Shown here: one piece after another, positions 1 through 11,111 of the stretch
Numbering within the stretch: position 1 is the stretch's first letter
Layout: every line of letters begins with the position of its first letter
Assembly (NCBI GenBank): GCA_030692685.1
Contig: JAUXZO010000100.1
Location: 1-35,292, forward strand
Length of the DNA stretch: 35,292 nucleotides
Direction of reading: 5' to 3'
DNA from: Acidovorax sp.
Lineage (GTDB): Bacteria; Pseudomonadota; Gammaproteobacteria; Burkholderiales; Burkholderiaceae_C
Program-made: the position numbers and the translations under genes
Notes under the pieces: generated by a model
Database searches by the model: none
The model's input: only the letters and a program-made list of their open reading frames with translations
What the model was told of the DNA's origin: nothing

Positions 1-1466
1 GGCGCCAGCAGGTGCGGAATGCCTTCGTAGACCGACATTTCCAGCATCTTGGGGTCGATCATCAACAGGCGCACATCGCGCGCCTCGGCCTTGTAGAGCA
101 GCGAGAGAATCATCGCGTTGATCCCCACCGACTTGCCCGAGCCGGTGGTCCCAGCCACCAGCACGTGCGGCATCTTGGCCAGGTCTGCCACCACCGGGTT
201 GCCCACAATGTCCTTGCCCAGGCCCATGGTGAGCATGCTCTTGGCCTCGTGATACACCTGTGAGCCCAGGATTTCGGACAGGCGAATCGACTGGCGCTTG
301 GCGTTGGGAAGCTCCAGCGCCATGAAATTTTTGCCCGGGATGGTCTCCACCACGCGGATCGACACCAGGCTGAGCGAGCGCGCAAGGTCCTTGGCCAGAC
401 CCACAATCTGCGAGCCCTTCACACCCGTGGCGGGCTCGATCTCGTAGCGTGTGATCACGGGGCCGGGCGAGGCCAGCACCACACGCACCTCCACACCAAA
501 GTCCTTGAGCTTTTTCTCGATGAGGCGGCTGGTCATCTCCAGTGTCTCGGGCGCCACCGTCTCCTGGCGCTGCAGCGGGCCGTCGAGCAGATCCACTAAC
601 GGCAGCTTGCTGTCGGGCATCTCGGTGAACAGGGGCTTCTGGCGTTCTTTCACCACGCGGGCGCTCTGCGCCACGTCGACCAGAATGGGTTCGATGATTT
701 GCACAGGTTGGGGGTGGTGCACTTCGCTCTCGGTGCGCTCCTCCAGCACCACCACTTCGCGCTCGCGCGCAGCTTTGCGGCCCACTGCCACATCTTTGGC
801 CACCTCGCGCTTGGCAAGGCGCGATTGCACCAAGTCGTCGATGCGCCCGCCCAAAAACTCGGCCACATGGCCCCAGGAAAATCGAAAAACCAGCGCCGCA
901 CCCAACACCGCCACCACAATCGCCAGCAGACCCGACCCCGTGAACCCCAGCCACTTCACGCTGGCAGGCCCCACGATGTAGCCCAACACACCGCCTGCAT
1001 GGCCCGGCAAGAAGGATTCAAACCGGTACATGCGCGACCATTCCAGCGCCGTGCTGGAACACATCAGCGCTACCAGCCCCACCCAGAAAATGACCCGGCG
1101 CGCCATCGGGCTGACAGCCCCAGCCACCGGCTCACCGCCACGCATCCAACGGGCAAGGGACGAAATCCAGGCGCGCATGCCGGCTGCCACACACCACCAC
1201 ACCGAAAAACCCAGCGCAAAGTAACTGCCATCTGACAGCCAGGCGCCAAATCGACCCGCCCAATTGGCAATCAGACGAGAATCGCTGGCACCCGAGGTGG
1301 ACCAGGCCGCGTCCTGTGCGGAGTAGCTGACCAACGCCAGCAGCCAGAAAACAAGGGCCAGAAGCCCCAGGACAAGGCCAATCTCATGGCCAAAACGGGC
1401 GGCGCCCGTACGAGGCGGCGACTTGGCCGCAGCGGAGGCGTTCAGGGTATTAAGGGAATAGGTCAT
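1..1466 (-). CDS. ftsK: DNA translocase FtsK, N-terminal two-thirds (cut by left edge)
   Basis: FtsK couples septum formation to chromosome dimer resolution by pumping DNA through the closing septum. The frame is open from an ATG at 1466 to the window edge and gives 488 residues; the rest, including the Walker B region and the gamma domain, lies outside. An N-terminal membrane domain (about residues 25-210, several hydrophobic helices) is followed by a short charged linker, much shorter than in E. coli. The motor domain then shows [15 protein letters not shown] and a Walker A motif GTTGSGKS with Lys445, followed by [20 protein letters not shown], all typical of FtsK/SpoIIIE. No strong Shine-Dalgarno precedes the ATG, so the start rests on the fit of the membrane domain. 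It is divergent from the glycosyltransferase at 1680; the 213-base gap holds only a small dyad (AGCTT-ACCGC-AAGCT). Confidence 0.95.
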   Translation of the reverse strand, partial: MTYSLNTLNASAAAKSPPRTGAARFGHEIGLVLGLLALVFWLLALVSYSAQDAAWSTSGASDSRLIANWAGRFGAWLSDGSYFALGFSVWWCVAAGMRAWISSLARWMRGGEPVAGAVSPMARRVIFWVGLVALMCSSTALEWSRMYRFESFLPGHAGGVLGYIVGPASVKWLGFTGSGLLAIVVAVLGAALVFRFSWGHVAEFLGGRIDDLVQSRLAKREVAKDVAVGRKAAREREVVVLEERTESEVHHPQPVQIIEPILVDVAQSARVVKERQKPLFTEMPDSKLPLVDLLDGPLQRQETVAPETLEMTSRLIEKKLKDFGVEVRVVLASPGPVITRYEIEPATGVKGSQIVGLAKDLARSLSLVSIRVVETIPGKNFMALELPNAKRQSIRLSEILGSQVYHEAKSMLTMGLGKDIVGNPVVADLAKMPHVLVAGTTGSGKSVGINAMILSLLYKAEARDVRLLMIDPKMLEMSVYEGIPHLLA

Positions 1467-1679
1467 AGGCGTGCCGGGGGAGCTTACCGCAAGCTCTACC
1501 AGCGAGACTCGCGGCGAATTGCAGTCACTGACAATCGGCGCCGCACACACCAGAAAGACCAACGACACCCGAGATCTCTGGATAATGCGCCCGGGGCCCG
1601 ACGGCATGAGCGTCCGTTCGTGCATTTCGCCGACCGAAAGGCACCTCTGGCATGACTCGCAAGCAACCGAATCACAGTG

Positions 1680-3671
1680 ATGGCAGTCAATATATTTACC
1701 CGCCCCATATCAGCACCAAATCCAATTGAAATCAGGGAGCTTGTGACCTTGTATCAGCAGTCCAGGACGCTGGATGCAATGCAGAAAGCTCAATCTCTGG
1801 TGACTAGATTTCCCAAGCACCCTCTTGGCTGGACCATTCTGGGAGCGATTTACAGGACCGAGCACAACAACAATGAAGCGCTACCGTGCCTCATCAAAGT
1901 TGCTGAGCTGACGCCCAGCGACCCCAATGCGCATTTCAATCTGGCAAATGCATACAGAGACTTGGGGAAGCCGACAGAAGCGATTGAACACTATCGGCGA
2001 GCGGTGAAGCTGAAACCAGCTATTACTCACGGCTTCTTCCACATGGGGAACATGCAGCACGAGGCAGGACTATTGCCCGCTGCTGAACGAAGCCTCCGAC
2101 AAGCACTGAAGCTTTCTCCTGAACATATCGAAACGCTGAGCAATCTGGCGCATGTGTTGCAGGACATGGGACAACTACAACAAGCCGTGGAGCTGTATGA
2201 CCGCGCTTTAACCCTACAACCTGCCAATGCCCTACTGCACTACAACAGAGGCGATGTACTGCAAGAACTGGGGCAATGGAATGAAGCCCAGAAGGCCGCG
2301 AGCACGGCTATTCAGTTGGCTCCACTCATGCCAGAAGCGCATGCCCAGATGGGGGATGTACTCAAAGAGCTGGGGCAAATGAGTTCGTCCATAGAAGCTT
2401 ACCGCGTTGCACTCAAGCTGGCTCCCGACAACCATGCGATCCACAGCAGCTTGCTATTCACCCTGAACTACTTGCCTGTGCGTGAAAGCGACGCCCACCT
2501 CAAAGAGGCGCTCTCTTTTGGGCAATCAGTGAAAGCACGAACGGAGGGAAAATCCTATATTTGGGGAGGTGAAACTGCTCCGCACAGGTTGCGGGTTGGC
2601 ATGGTTTCTGCAGATTTTAGGAATCATCCAGTTGGACATTTTCTAGAAGCAGTTCTTCACAGCATTGACAACAGCCGAGTGGAATTGGTCGCGCTCAGCA
2701 CCCAGACCTTTGAAGATGATCTGACACAACGCATCCACCCCCGATTTCGCGAGTGGCATTCAATTGCAGGGATGAGTGATGCCGTTGCGGCCCAAGCCGT
2801 GAACAAGCTGGGACTTCACGTTCTGCTGGACCTGTCGGGTCATACGGCAGGTAACCGGCTTCCGTTGTTTGCCTACAGACTCGCACCGGTCCAGGCCTCG
2901 TGGCTGGGCTACTTCGCCACCACAGGGGTAGCAGACATGGATTTTTTAGTTGCGGACCCCGTGACGTTGCCCGACATCTGTGAGCGCGACTTCTCTGAGA
3001 AAATTTGGCGGCTACCCGACACAAGGCTTTGCTTCACCGCACCCAAAGAGAAAATCGAAATCAATCCCTTGCCAGCGATATCAAATCAGGGCATCACGTT
3101 TGGCAGTTTCAGTAACCTGATCAAGCTCAACGACGACGTCATCTGCCTATGGAGTCGCATACTCCGTAGCCTTCCGACCAGCCGCTTGCTTATCCAGGCA
3201 AAACAGCTGCGATCTGCGGAAATGAAGGACTTAATTGTCAATCGATTTGCTCGCCACGACATAAGTGCAGAACAACTCATATTGGAAGGTCCAATGGCAC
3301 GAAGCAGCTATTTGAAGGCCTATCACCGCGTAGATGTCTGTCTGGACCCATTTCCATTTCCCGGTGGTACAACCACAGCAGAAAGCCTATGGATGGGAGT
3401 TCCAGTGCTTACGCTTGAAGGCAGTAATTTTATCGGCCGACAAGGGTGCGGACTATTGGCTGGCGTGGGACTTTCGGATTGGATAACGGCTACCGCTGAT
3501 GAGTACCATCAACGTGCTGTCAATCTTGCCGACAACATCCCGGCACTGGCAATACTGCGCCAACAACTGCGTTCCATAGCTTTGTCGTCGCCAATATTTG
3601 ATTCAACAAGGTTCGCCAAGAATCTAGAGTCAGCCTTGTGGGGAATGTGGGAACAAAAGAAACCGGCCTGA
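1680..3671 (+). CDS. TPR-containing GT41 glycosyltransferase (SPINDLY / O-GlcNAc transferase family)
   Basis: A 663-residue protein. About residues 30-270 form tandem TPR repeats (for example [30 protein letters not shown]). The C-terminal half (about 300-650) matches the GT41 catalytic region: [51 protein letters not shown] and [22 protein letters not shown] correspond to the UDP-sugar-binding and catalytic stretches of O-GlcNAc transferase. Bacterial members glycosylate proteins such as flagellin or adhesins; the target here is unknown, since no glycan or flagellar genes are adjacent. A GTG at 1677 is an alternative start and no good ribosome-binding site is visible. Sampled GC is about 48-50 percent against about 63 percent in trxB, so I infer horizontal acquisition. 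The gene ends convergent with the Crp-type regulator, 50 bases away. Confidence 0.9.
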   Translation: MAVNIFTRPISAPNPIEIRELVTLYQQSRTLDAMQKAQSLVTRFPKHPLGWTILGAIYRTEHNNNEALPCLIKVAELTPSDPNAHFNLANAYRDLGKPTEAIEHYRRAVKLKPAITHGFFHMGNMQHEAGLLPAAERSLRQALKLSPEHIETLSNLAHVLQDMGQLQQAVELYDRALTLQPANALLHYNRGDVLQELGQWNEAQKAASTAIQLAPLMPEAHAQMGDVLKELGQMSSSIEAYRVALKLAPDNHAIHSSLLFTLNYLPVRESDAHLKEALSFGQSVKARTEGKSYIWGGETAPHRLRVGMVSADFRNHPVGHFLEAVLHSIDNSRVELVALSTQTFEDDLTQRIHPRFREWHSIAGMSDAVAAQAVNKLGLHVLLDLSGHTAGNRLPLFAYRLAPVQASWLGYFATTGVADMDFLVADPVTLPDICERDFSEKIWRLPDTRLCFTAPKEKIEINPLPAISNQGITFGSFSNLIKLNDDVICLWSRILRSLPTSRLLIQAKQLRSAEMKDLIVNRFARHDISAEQLILEGPMARSSYLKAYHRVDVCLDPFPFPGGTTTAESLWMGVPVLTLEGSNFIGRQGCGLLAGVGLSDWITATADEYHQRAVNLADNIPALAILRQQLRSIALSSPIFDSTRFAKNLESALWGMWEQKKPA

Positions 3672-3721
3672 AAATTTTTGATTGGCAGCGCGAAACCACT
3701 CGGTGCGCGTTGTTTGCGGAA

Positions 3722-5539
<1,818 letters not shown>

Positions 5540-5626
5540 TGAAGCCAAGGCGGCCCCCACGCTCCGCCGCTGCGCGGGTCGCGGGTCGCGGCCCCCGTGA
5601 AGGCTTTTTTGTCTCGGGACTGCCCG

Positions 5627-5656
5627 GCGACAAATAATTAAGCCGCAGGCTATAAT
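5627..5656 (+). promoter_or_regulatory. Probable promoter of rpmB-rpmG, -10 inside a hairpin loop
   Basis: A consensus -10 box TATAAT lies at 5651-5656. GCGACA at 5627-5632 matches the -35 consensus TTGACA at four of six positions with an 18-base spacer. The -10 box falls within the loop of a perfect 9-base inverted repeat, AAGCCGCAG (5640-5648) and CTGCGGCTT (5657-5665). Transcription from here would give a leader of about 150 bases before rpmB. Confidence 0.6.
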
Positions 5657-5662
5657 CTGCGG

Positions 5663-5813
5663 CTTTGCTGAATTCGACCCGTTTTTTGCGGTCCTTTCGA
5701 AGTAGGCAAATCGGGTTACCGCCACCCTTTCTGGCGAGGTGAGGCCGCAAGCCAACCTGGGGATCAAGCCCCGGGGCTCAGCGAACGGCCGTTAAAAGTA
5801 TCGGAGTGTCCTC
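5663..5813 (+). other. Structured leader of the rpmB-rpmG transcript (candidate)
   Basis: The roughly 150-base stretch between the predicted promoter and rpmB has no reading frame of note but several possible stems. These are CGCCA/TGGCG (5720-5724 with 5732-5736), CCTGGGG/CCCCGGG (5756-5762 with 5769-5775, one wobble pair) and the self-complementary AACGGCCGTT (5784-5793). An alternative GGT..GGC/GCC..ACC pairing at 5738-5757 would compete with the second stem. A ribosome-binding GGAG at 5802-5805 follows. Ribosomal-protein operons often carry autoregulatory leaders; I do not recognise a described class here. Confidence 0.35.
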
Positions 5814-6047
5814 ATGGCACGCGTCTGCGAAGTAACGGGCAAGAAGCCCATGGTCGGGAACAACGTTTCCCACGCCAACAACAAAACCAAGCGCCGGTTC
5901 CTGCCGAACCTGCAATACCGCCGTTTCTGGGTCGAGACTGAAAACCGTTGGGTGCGTCTGCGCATCTCCAACGCCGGTTTGCGTCTGATCGACAAGAACG
6001 GTATTGATTCTGTGCTCGCAGACCTGCGCGCACGTGGCCAAGCTTAA
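5814..6047 (+). CDS. rpmB: 50S ribosomal protein L28
   Basis: A 77-residue large-subunit protein that begins [17 protein letters not shown] and continues [21 protein letters not shown], closely following the E. coli L28 pattern. It has one cysteine (Cys5) and lacks paired zinc-binding cysteines, so it is the zinc-independent form. GGAG lies about nine bases upstream of the ATG. It is followed after 11 bases by rpmG, the standard rpmB-rpmG pairing. Confidence 0.98.
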   Translation: MARVCEVTGKKPMVGNNVSHANNKTKRRFLPNLQYRRFWVETENRWVRLRISNAGLRLIDKNGIDSVLADLRARGQA

Positions 6048-6058
6048 GGAGAAACACC

Positions 6059-6229
6059 ATGGCAAGCAAAGGCGGACGCGACAAGATCAAGCTGGAATCC
6101 ACTGCGGGTACCGGTCACTTCTACACTACGACTAAGAACAAGAAGACCATGCCCGAGAAAATGCTGATCATGAAATTTGATCCAAAAGCTCGCAAGCATG
6201 TGGAATACAAGGAAATGAAGCTGAAGTAA
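6059..6229 (+). CDS. rpmG: 50S ribosomal protein L33
   Basis: A 56-residue large-subunit protein starting [20 protein letters not shown] and continuing [15 protein letters not shown], with the lysine-rich C-terminus MKLK. Length and sequence match the E. coli-type, zinc-independent L33 without CxxC motifs. AAGGAG lies six bases before the ATG. It is the second and last gene of the rpmB operon and is followed by a clear terminator. Confidence 0.97.
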   Translation: MASKGGRDKIKLESTAGTGHFYTTTKNKKTMPEKMLIMKFDPKARKHVEYKEMKLK

Positions 6230-6248
6230 TTCAGCCTCGTTCCTCAAG

Positions 6249-6282
6249 AAAGCCGCCCGACGTGAAGTTGGGCGGCTTTTTT
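6249..6282 (+). terminator. Rho-independent terminator of rpmB-rpmG
   Basis: AAAGCCGCCC (6249-6258) pairs with GGGCGGCTTT (6270-6279) across an 11-base loop and ends in a six-T run at 6277-6282, 20 bases after the rpmG stop codon. Confidence 0.92.
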
Positions 6283-6350
6283 ATTGGTTCAGCTCCGGTT
6301 GCAGCAAACACCCCATCAACATTGCCCGCTCAACGCAACAAAACCCATTC

Positions 6351-6374
6351 CGCCACTCCGCCACTCCGCCACTC
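6351..6374. repeat. Short tandem repeat, three copies of CGCCACTC
   Basis: Three exact head-to-tail copies of the 8-mer CGCCACTC lie between the rpmG terminator and the desaturase terminator. It is a noncoding microsatellite-like tract with no evident function. Confidence 0.85.
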
Positions 6375-6417
6375 AATGGGATCTCGTCCGAAGATGTAGC
6401 AACAACCGTTCAGGTGC

Positions 6418-6456
6418 AAAAAAGCCGCTGCGGGCACATGGCCCGAAGCGGCTTTT
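6418..6456 (-). terminator. Rho-independent terminator of the desaturase gene
   Basis: AAAAGCCGCT (6420-6429) pairs with AGCGGCTTTT (6447-6456). After one mismatch the stem continues as CGGGC/GCCCG around an ACATG loop. On the minus strand it ends in six T, about 30 bases past the desaturase stop codon. The plus strand also has four T after the stem, so it may work in both directions. Confidence 0.88.
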
Positions 6457-6487
6457 CTGGAGGCTGCGTCTGCGGCGAATCGGCTCG

Positions 6488-7702
6488 TCAGGCCCGCGCG
6501 GCACGCAGGCTGATCGAGAAATCCCGCAGCGCAGCAATGCCGCTTTCCTCAGCCCGACGGCACCAAGCCTGCAAATCGGCCGTGAGCTGCTCGCGCGACT
6601 GGGACGTGTTGAGCCACAACTGACGCAGCTCTTCACGCATGGTCACCATCTTGTCCAGCGCCGGGTGCGCAGCGCGGGCCTGTGCCAATTGCGGCAGGGC
6701 CACGGCAGGCACCTTTTCAGCATCACGGTGCAACCAGCGCTTGGCAGCCTTCAGCACCGAGGCATCCGCCTGGCGCGCCTGCAAGGCCGCGATCTCTTCC
6801 TTGCATGCCTGGCGCACACCCCGTGCGTATCCCGCCATCACTTCGTAGCGATTGGCGATCAGGGCTTCCAGCGTTTTTTCATCGGCTACGGGCTTCACAT
6901 CGCCCAGTTGCAGCTTGGGCGGCACCTTCTTGACCGTGGCCCAGCCGATTTTCTTCATCACGCTGATGTAGGCCCAGCCAATATCAAACTCATATGGCTT
7001 GACCGAGAACTTGGCTGACGTCGGGTAAGTGTGGTGGTTGTTGTGCAGCTCTTCGCCGCCAATGATGATGCCCCAGGGCGACAGATTGGTGCTGGCGTCA
7101 TGCGCTTCAAAGTTGCGATAGCCCCAGTAGTGCCCCACACCGTTGACCACACCCGCGGCCCAGAAGGGAATCCACAGCATTTGTACCGCCCACACGGCGG
7201 CGCCCAGCGCGCCGAACAGCGCCAGATTCAGGATCAGCATGAGGCCCACACCCTGCCAACCGTAGCGGGTGTAGACATTGCGCTCCATCCAGTCATCGGG
7301 CGTGCCGTGGCCGAACTTCTTCATGGTTTCCATGTTTTGGGACTCGGCGCGGTACAACTCAGCGCCTCGCCACATCACGGTGTCCAAGCCCCGGGTCTGG
7401 GGACTGTGGGGGTCGTCCACAGTTTCGCACTTGGCGTGGTGCTTGCGGTGGATGGCCACCCACTCCTTCGTGACCATACCCGTGCCAATCCACAGCCAGA
7501 AGCGGAAGAAGTGCGAGGGAATGGCGTGCAGGTCGAGCGCGCGGTGCGCCTGCGCGCGGTGCAGAAAAATCGTGACCGCAGCAATGGTGATGTGGGTCGT
7601 TGCCAGCGTGTACAGAATCACCTGCCACCAAGCCAGGTTCCACAACCCATGGCCCAGCCAGTCAATGGCAGCATTCAACACAGCCCAATCGGGTAACAGC
7701 AT
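6488..7702 (-). CDS. Membrane acyl-CoA (fatty acid) desaturase, delta-9 type
   Basis: A 404-residue integral membrane di-iron desaturase that would introduce a cis double bond into acyl chains. All three histidine boxes are present: HRAQAH (48-53), HRKHH (85-89) and HNNHH (220-224), plus the extra NGVGH histidine at 191. Hydrophobic segments at about 25-45, 65-80, 150-170 and 170-190 fit the usual four-helix topology. Beyond about residue 285 there is a soluble, mostly helical tail of about 115 residues, rich in Ala, Arg, Gln and Glu, which the shortest bacterial homologues lack. The ATG at 7702 is preceded only by a weak AAGG. It lies downstream of rsmB on the same strand with a 134-base gap, so it probably has its own promoter. 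Confidence 0.93.
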   Translation of the reverse strand: MLLPDWAVLNAAIDWLGHGLWNLAWWQVILYTLATTHITIAAVTIFLHRAQAHRALDLHAIPSHFFRFWLWIGTGMVTKEWVAIHRKHHAKCETVDDPHSPQTRGLDTVMWRGAELYRAESQNMETMKKFGHGTPDDWMERNVYTRYGWQGVGLMLILNLALFGALGAAVWAVQMLWIPFWAAGVVNGVGHYWGYRNFEAHDASTNLSPWGIIIGGEELHNNHHTYPTSAKFSVKPYEFDIGWAYISVMKKIGWATVKKVPPKLQLGDVKPVADEKTLEALIANRYEVMAGYARGVRQACKEEIAALQARQADASVLKAAKRWLHRDAEKVPAVALPQLAQARAAHPALDKMVTMREELRQLWLNTSQSREQLTADLQAWCRRAEESGIAALRDFSISLRAARA

Positions 7703-7836
7703 AGTCAGAAAGCCTTACTTCAACAAAGGACCCGACCAGCAAACGGCCGGGCACCTGATTTTAGAGTGGCACCCGCCGAAACGGTGCGCGAGTATCCACA
7801 GTATTCACATTGATTTCACGTCTTTTGAGCCTAAAC

Positions 7837-9111
7837 TTAGCTCTTTTTACTCCAAACAGCGGCAAAAAATCCGTCCGTTTGGTGAATGTGGGGCCATAGG
7901 CGCAGATATCCACTGCCCGATTCACCACCGCTGCACAGGCCCTTGGCGCCCTCTACCTTGAGCTGCTCCAACAGCTCGCCTGCATCCACCCATTCGAAAT
8001 CAGGGTGGGCCGCGCTGAAAGCTTCGGCGATGGCCTCGTTTTCCTGCGGCAAGATGCTGCAGGTGGCGTACACCAAGCGGCCGCCCGGCTTGAGCAGGCG
8101 CGCAGCGCTGTCGAGGATGGCGGTTTGTTTCGCGACCAGCTCCTCTACCGCTTTGGCCGATTGCCGCCACTTGAGGTCGGGATTGCGCCGAAGCGTGCCC
8201 AAGCCCGAGCAAGGCGAATCCACCAGCACGCGGTCGATCTTGCCTGCCAGGCGCTTGACGCGTTCATCGCGCTCATGCGCAATGGCGGCGGGGTGCACGT
8301 TCGACAGGCCACTGCGAGCCAGGCGGGGTTTCAAGGCGTCCAGACGGTGGGCCGACACGTCGAAGGCGTAGAGCCGCCCCGTGCTGCGCATTCCGGCGCC
8401 GATGGCCAGGGTCTTGCCACCCGCACCCGCACAGAAGTCAACCACCATCTCTCCGCGCTTGGCGTCGAGCAGCAGTGCCAACAGCTGCGAACCTTCGTCC
8501 TGCACCTCAATGGCCCCGCGTGTGAACGCATCCAGCTTGGTCAGCGCGGGCTTGTCGTCAATGCGCAGCCCCCAGGGGGAGTACGGCGTGGGCCGGGCCT
8601 TGATGCCGGCCTTGGCCAATTCTTTTTGTACATCAGCGCGCTTGTCTTTGAGCGCATTGACGCGCAAATCCAGCGGGGCGCTCTGGGCCAGACTCTCCAC
8701 CAAGGGCCAAAACCCCGTGCCCAGTTGATCCTTGAGGGGCTTGACCAGCCATTCGGGCAGGTTGTGGCGATGGCGCTCCATCAGGTCATCGGGCTTCACG
8801 GAGTCGCACTGGTCCAGCCAGTTTTTTTCCTGATCCGTAAGGGCCCCATTGAGAAAATCGCGCGGGCCATAAAAGCCCAGAATTGCCAGTCGACGCTCTT
8901 TGGGACCCGAGCCCGACGGGGCCATGTGGTCAAACAGCAGCTTTTTGCGCAGCACGGTGTACACCGTTTCAGCCAGCGTGGCGCGCTCACGGGGGCCAAG
9001 GCCCCGGTTATCGCGGAAAAAACGGGACACCACCGCGTCGGCGGGGTGTTCAAACGTGAGGGTGAGCCTGACGAGTTCGGCGCAGGCGTCTAAGAGAACT
9101 TTGGGATGCAT
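7837..9111 (-). CDS. rsmB: 16S rRNA (cytosine-967-C5)-methyltransferase RsmB
   Basis: A SAM-dependent m5C RNA methyltransferase of the RsmB/NOP family, 424 residues. The N-terminal NusB-like helical domain is followed by the Rossmann methyltransferase domain with VVDFCAGAGGKTLAIGA (SAM motif). The two cysteines required for m5C chemistry are Cys301 in DSPCSG and Cys351 in YATCS; their spacing of 50 matches E. coli RsmB. The frame can extend to a TTG at 9141, but the ATG at 9111 (MHPKVLLDACAEL) fits better. It lies 81 bases downstream of the M48 protease gene on the same strand and may be cotranscribed with it. Confidence 0.94.
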   Translation of the reverse strand: MHPKVLLDACAELVRLTLTFEHPADAVVSRFFRDNRGLGPRERATLAETVYTVLRKKLLFDHMAPSGSGPKERRLAILGFYGPRDFLNGALTDQEKNWLDQCDSVKPDDLMERHRHNLPEWLVKPLKDQLGTGFWPLVESLAQSAPLDLRVNALKDKRADVQKELAKAGIKARPTPYSPWGLRIDDKPALTKLDAFTRGAIEVQDEGSQLLALLLDAKRGEMVVDFCAGAGGKTLAIGAGMRSTGRLYAFDVSAHRLDALKPRLARSGLSNVHPAAIAHERDERVKRLAGKIDRVLVDSPCSGLGTLRRNPDLKWRQSAKAVEELVAKQTAILDSAARLLKPGGRLVYATCSILPQENEAIAEAFSAAHPDFEWVDAGELLEQLKVEGAKGLCSGGESGSGYLRLWPHIHQTDGFFAAVWSKKS

Positions 9112-9192
9112 TCGCCAATTGTCCCACTGTAGTCTGGTCAACCGACAACTACGCGGCTTCTACAAGTTACCTGTATCGATCAGCGCCGCTTG

Positions 9193-11046
9193 TCAACGCG
9201 TGTAGACCGGCTCAAACGCATAGCGCTGAATCTCTTTCAGGCTGGGGGATTCACCCGCCCACAACGCGAGTGCCGGGCCAGGCAGGCTCAGATTGCGCTC
9301 CATGGAACGACACAGGTGGTAGCGGCTTTCATCGTCGATGCCTGGCAGCTCCATAAACACCAGATAGGCCCGCCGTTGCGGGTGCTCGCGCAGGTTCTTT
9401 CGCACCAGCCAGCACCGGGTCAGCGGCGCACAACGGGCTAGCTCTGACTGCAGTTCTGCCAGTTCGAAGGCGCTCAGATCGTGTCGCGCGATCTGACTGA
9501 AGAACGAGGTGCCCGACAACTCCTCCCACGCTCGTTCTTCTGACTCCTGTGCGCGCTCCAGTCGCTTGCGCCACTGCTTGAAGGCCGCCGCGTCGTGGTC
9601 CACCCCCATGCGGGGTGTCTCCATCTCGGCCAGAGCGGTGCGCGCGGCCCAGTAGCGGTCGTTGCTTCCGGCATCCCACACCCTGTGCAGCAGCAAGAGC
9701 TTGCCATCACGGTCGTCCTCCGGCAGACAGGTCACGAGCCCGCGCAGGGCCTCCGGGTGCTCAGGGCTGCGCTCCAGCGCCAGTGCGTACAGCGCACGAA
9801 CATCGGCGTGGGGGTCGAGATGGCGTTTCAGGCGGGCCAGTTCTACCAGCTCGGCAGCACTGCTCTGGGCCGTCGATGCAGCCAGGGCTTCGGCCCGTGC
9901 GCGCACACGGACCAACCACGCGTGGTGCTGCTTCCATTCCGAGGCGTTGTCTCGGCACCATTGTTTGTCGAAGTGTTTGACCCAGCGCTTGGCCTCATCG
10001 CCCAACAGGGCCAGGGCGTTGCCACGTGACCAATCGGGCAAGGTGGGTGTGGCGTCCAGCGCCTCAATGCGGTCGCGCAGGCCCGGATGGGTATCGTCCA
10101 CACTGCTCAGGCGCTTGAGCGCCTGGCGCAGCGCGTCGTTGGCAAACGCTGCGTCCGGGGCCACGGACAGATACCGGCGCATGCTGCGATACGGCCCCAC
10201 TGGCAGCGGGGTGCCGGCGGCTGCACACCAGTGGTTGCCCCAGAACTCCGCGTGCAGCGATGCGCCCCGGATGTTGATCTCGGCCAGCGCAGCGGCCATC
10301 ACATCGCGGCCCAGCAGCTTGCCCGCAATGCGGTCGGCCTCGTACTCATCTTGGCGGGCCAACGCAAAAGTCTTGGCAGAAAAACGCGGAAAGTACCACC
10401 GCATGAAAGCCTGCGTGGCGGCCGCCACCGGGCCCTCGTCATCCGCCAGACTGTGGTTCAAGCGCATCCAAGACAGGCGCGTGCGGTAGATCCAGGCGGC
10501 AAACCGGCCGTGGTCGCCGCGCAAGTGCCCGTACTCGTGGGCCAACACGGCCAGAAAACGTGGTCTATCAAGCGCCATCAGCAAGGGCAGACCAATGCTG
10601 AGGTGGTTGATGGCGCCACCGAGCAGGCCGTACTTGGGCAGCTGCTGGATGCTGGCATTGAACTCGTCGTTCAGCGTGACTTTGTGGATCGGCGGGCCTT
10701 TGATCTTGCGGCGAATGCGCTCCAGGGCCTCAAACAGCTCGGGCGCCTCCAGCGCCGTGATCTCTACCCCGTCTGGCTCGTCAAACCGAACCCAAAGCGC
10801 TCGCAGGCTCACCCACAACAAGCCCGCAGCGCCCAGCACAAGCCATACCATGGCAAACCGAAAGCGCCCCTGCAGCATCTGCGGCACGACCCACAACAAA
10901 ATGCCCACAGCGAGTGCCAGACAGCCCAGCACCCACGCATAGCCCAGCGCCGCAAACGCGGCCACGCTGCGGCGGTACGCACGGCTGTTGTCGGCACTGG
11001 CATGCTCGCTCATGCGCACCATGTGCACAAAATCTGCGTGATCCAC
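9193..11046 (-). CDS. Membrane-anchored M48-family zinc metalloprotease with helical-repeat tail
   Basis: A 617-residue protein. Two transmembrane helices lie near the N-terminus (about 31-55 and 65-85). The peptidase domain follows, with the zinc-binding HEYGH (His170, Glu171, His174) and the downstream DEYEAD motif (233-238), whose glutamate is the third zinc ligand in the family. This places it with HtpX-like M48 proteases. The region after about residue 330 is alpha-helical, with TPR-like segments such as DVRALYALALERSPEHPEAL; substrate and partners are unknown. The start is a GTG at 11046 supported by an upstream GAGGGG; ATGs at 11022 and 11013 are alternatives. It is divergent from the DUF1653 gene by 65 bases. 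Confidence 0.9.
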   Translation of the reverse strand: MDHADFVHMVRMSEHASADNSRAYRRSVAAFAALGYAWVLGCLALAVGILLWVVPQMLQGRFRFAMVWLVLGAAGLLWVSLRALWVRFDEPDGVEITALEAPELFEALERIRRKIKGPPIHKVTLNDEFNASIQQLPKYGLLGGAINHLSIGLPLLMALDRPRFLAVLAHEYGHLRGDHGRFAAWIYRTRLSWMRLNHSLADDEGPVAAATQAFMRWYFPRFSAKTFALARQDEYEADRIAGKLLGRDVMAAALAEINIRGASLHAEFWGNHWCAAAGTPLPVGPYRSMRRYLSVAPDAAFANDALRQALKRLSSVDDTHPGLRDRIEALDATPTLPDWSRGNALALLGDEAKRWVKHFDKQWCRDNASEWKQHHAWLVRVRARAEALAASTAQSSAAELVELARLKRHLDPHADVRALYALALERSPEHPEALRGLVTCLPEDDRDGKLLLLHRVWDAGSNDRYWAARTALAEMETPRMGVDHDAAAFKQWRKRLERAQESEERAWEELSGTSFFSQIARHDLSAFELAELQSELARCAPLTRCWLVRKNLREHPQRRAYLVFMELPGIDDESRYHLCRSMERNLSLPGPALALWAGESPSLKEIQRYAFEPVYTR

Positions 11047-11111
11047 GGGCGCCCCTCACTCTCGTTGATTTTTATCAGCCGCCATCCTAACCACTCGCAA
11101 CCCTACTCCCC

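Noticed and set aside
6351..6374. Possible CRISPR-like or regulatory repeat array
   Set aside because: Only three contiguous 8-base units without spacers; a simple tandem repeat.
8005..9093. A 362-codon plus-strand open frame opposite rsmB
   Set aside because: rsmB has both catalytic cysteines and full length; the opposite frame has no recognisable feature.
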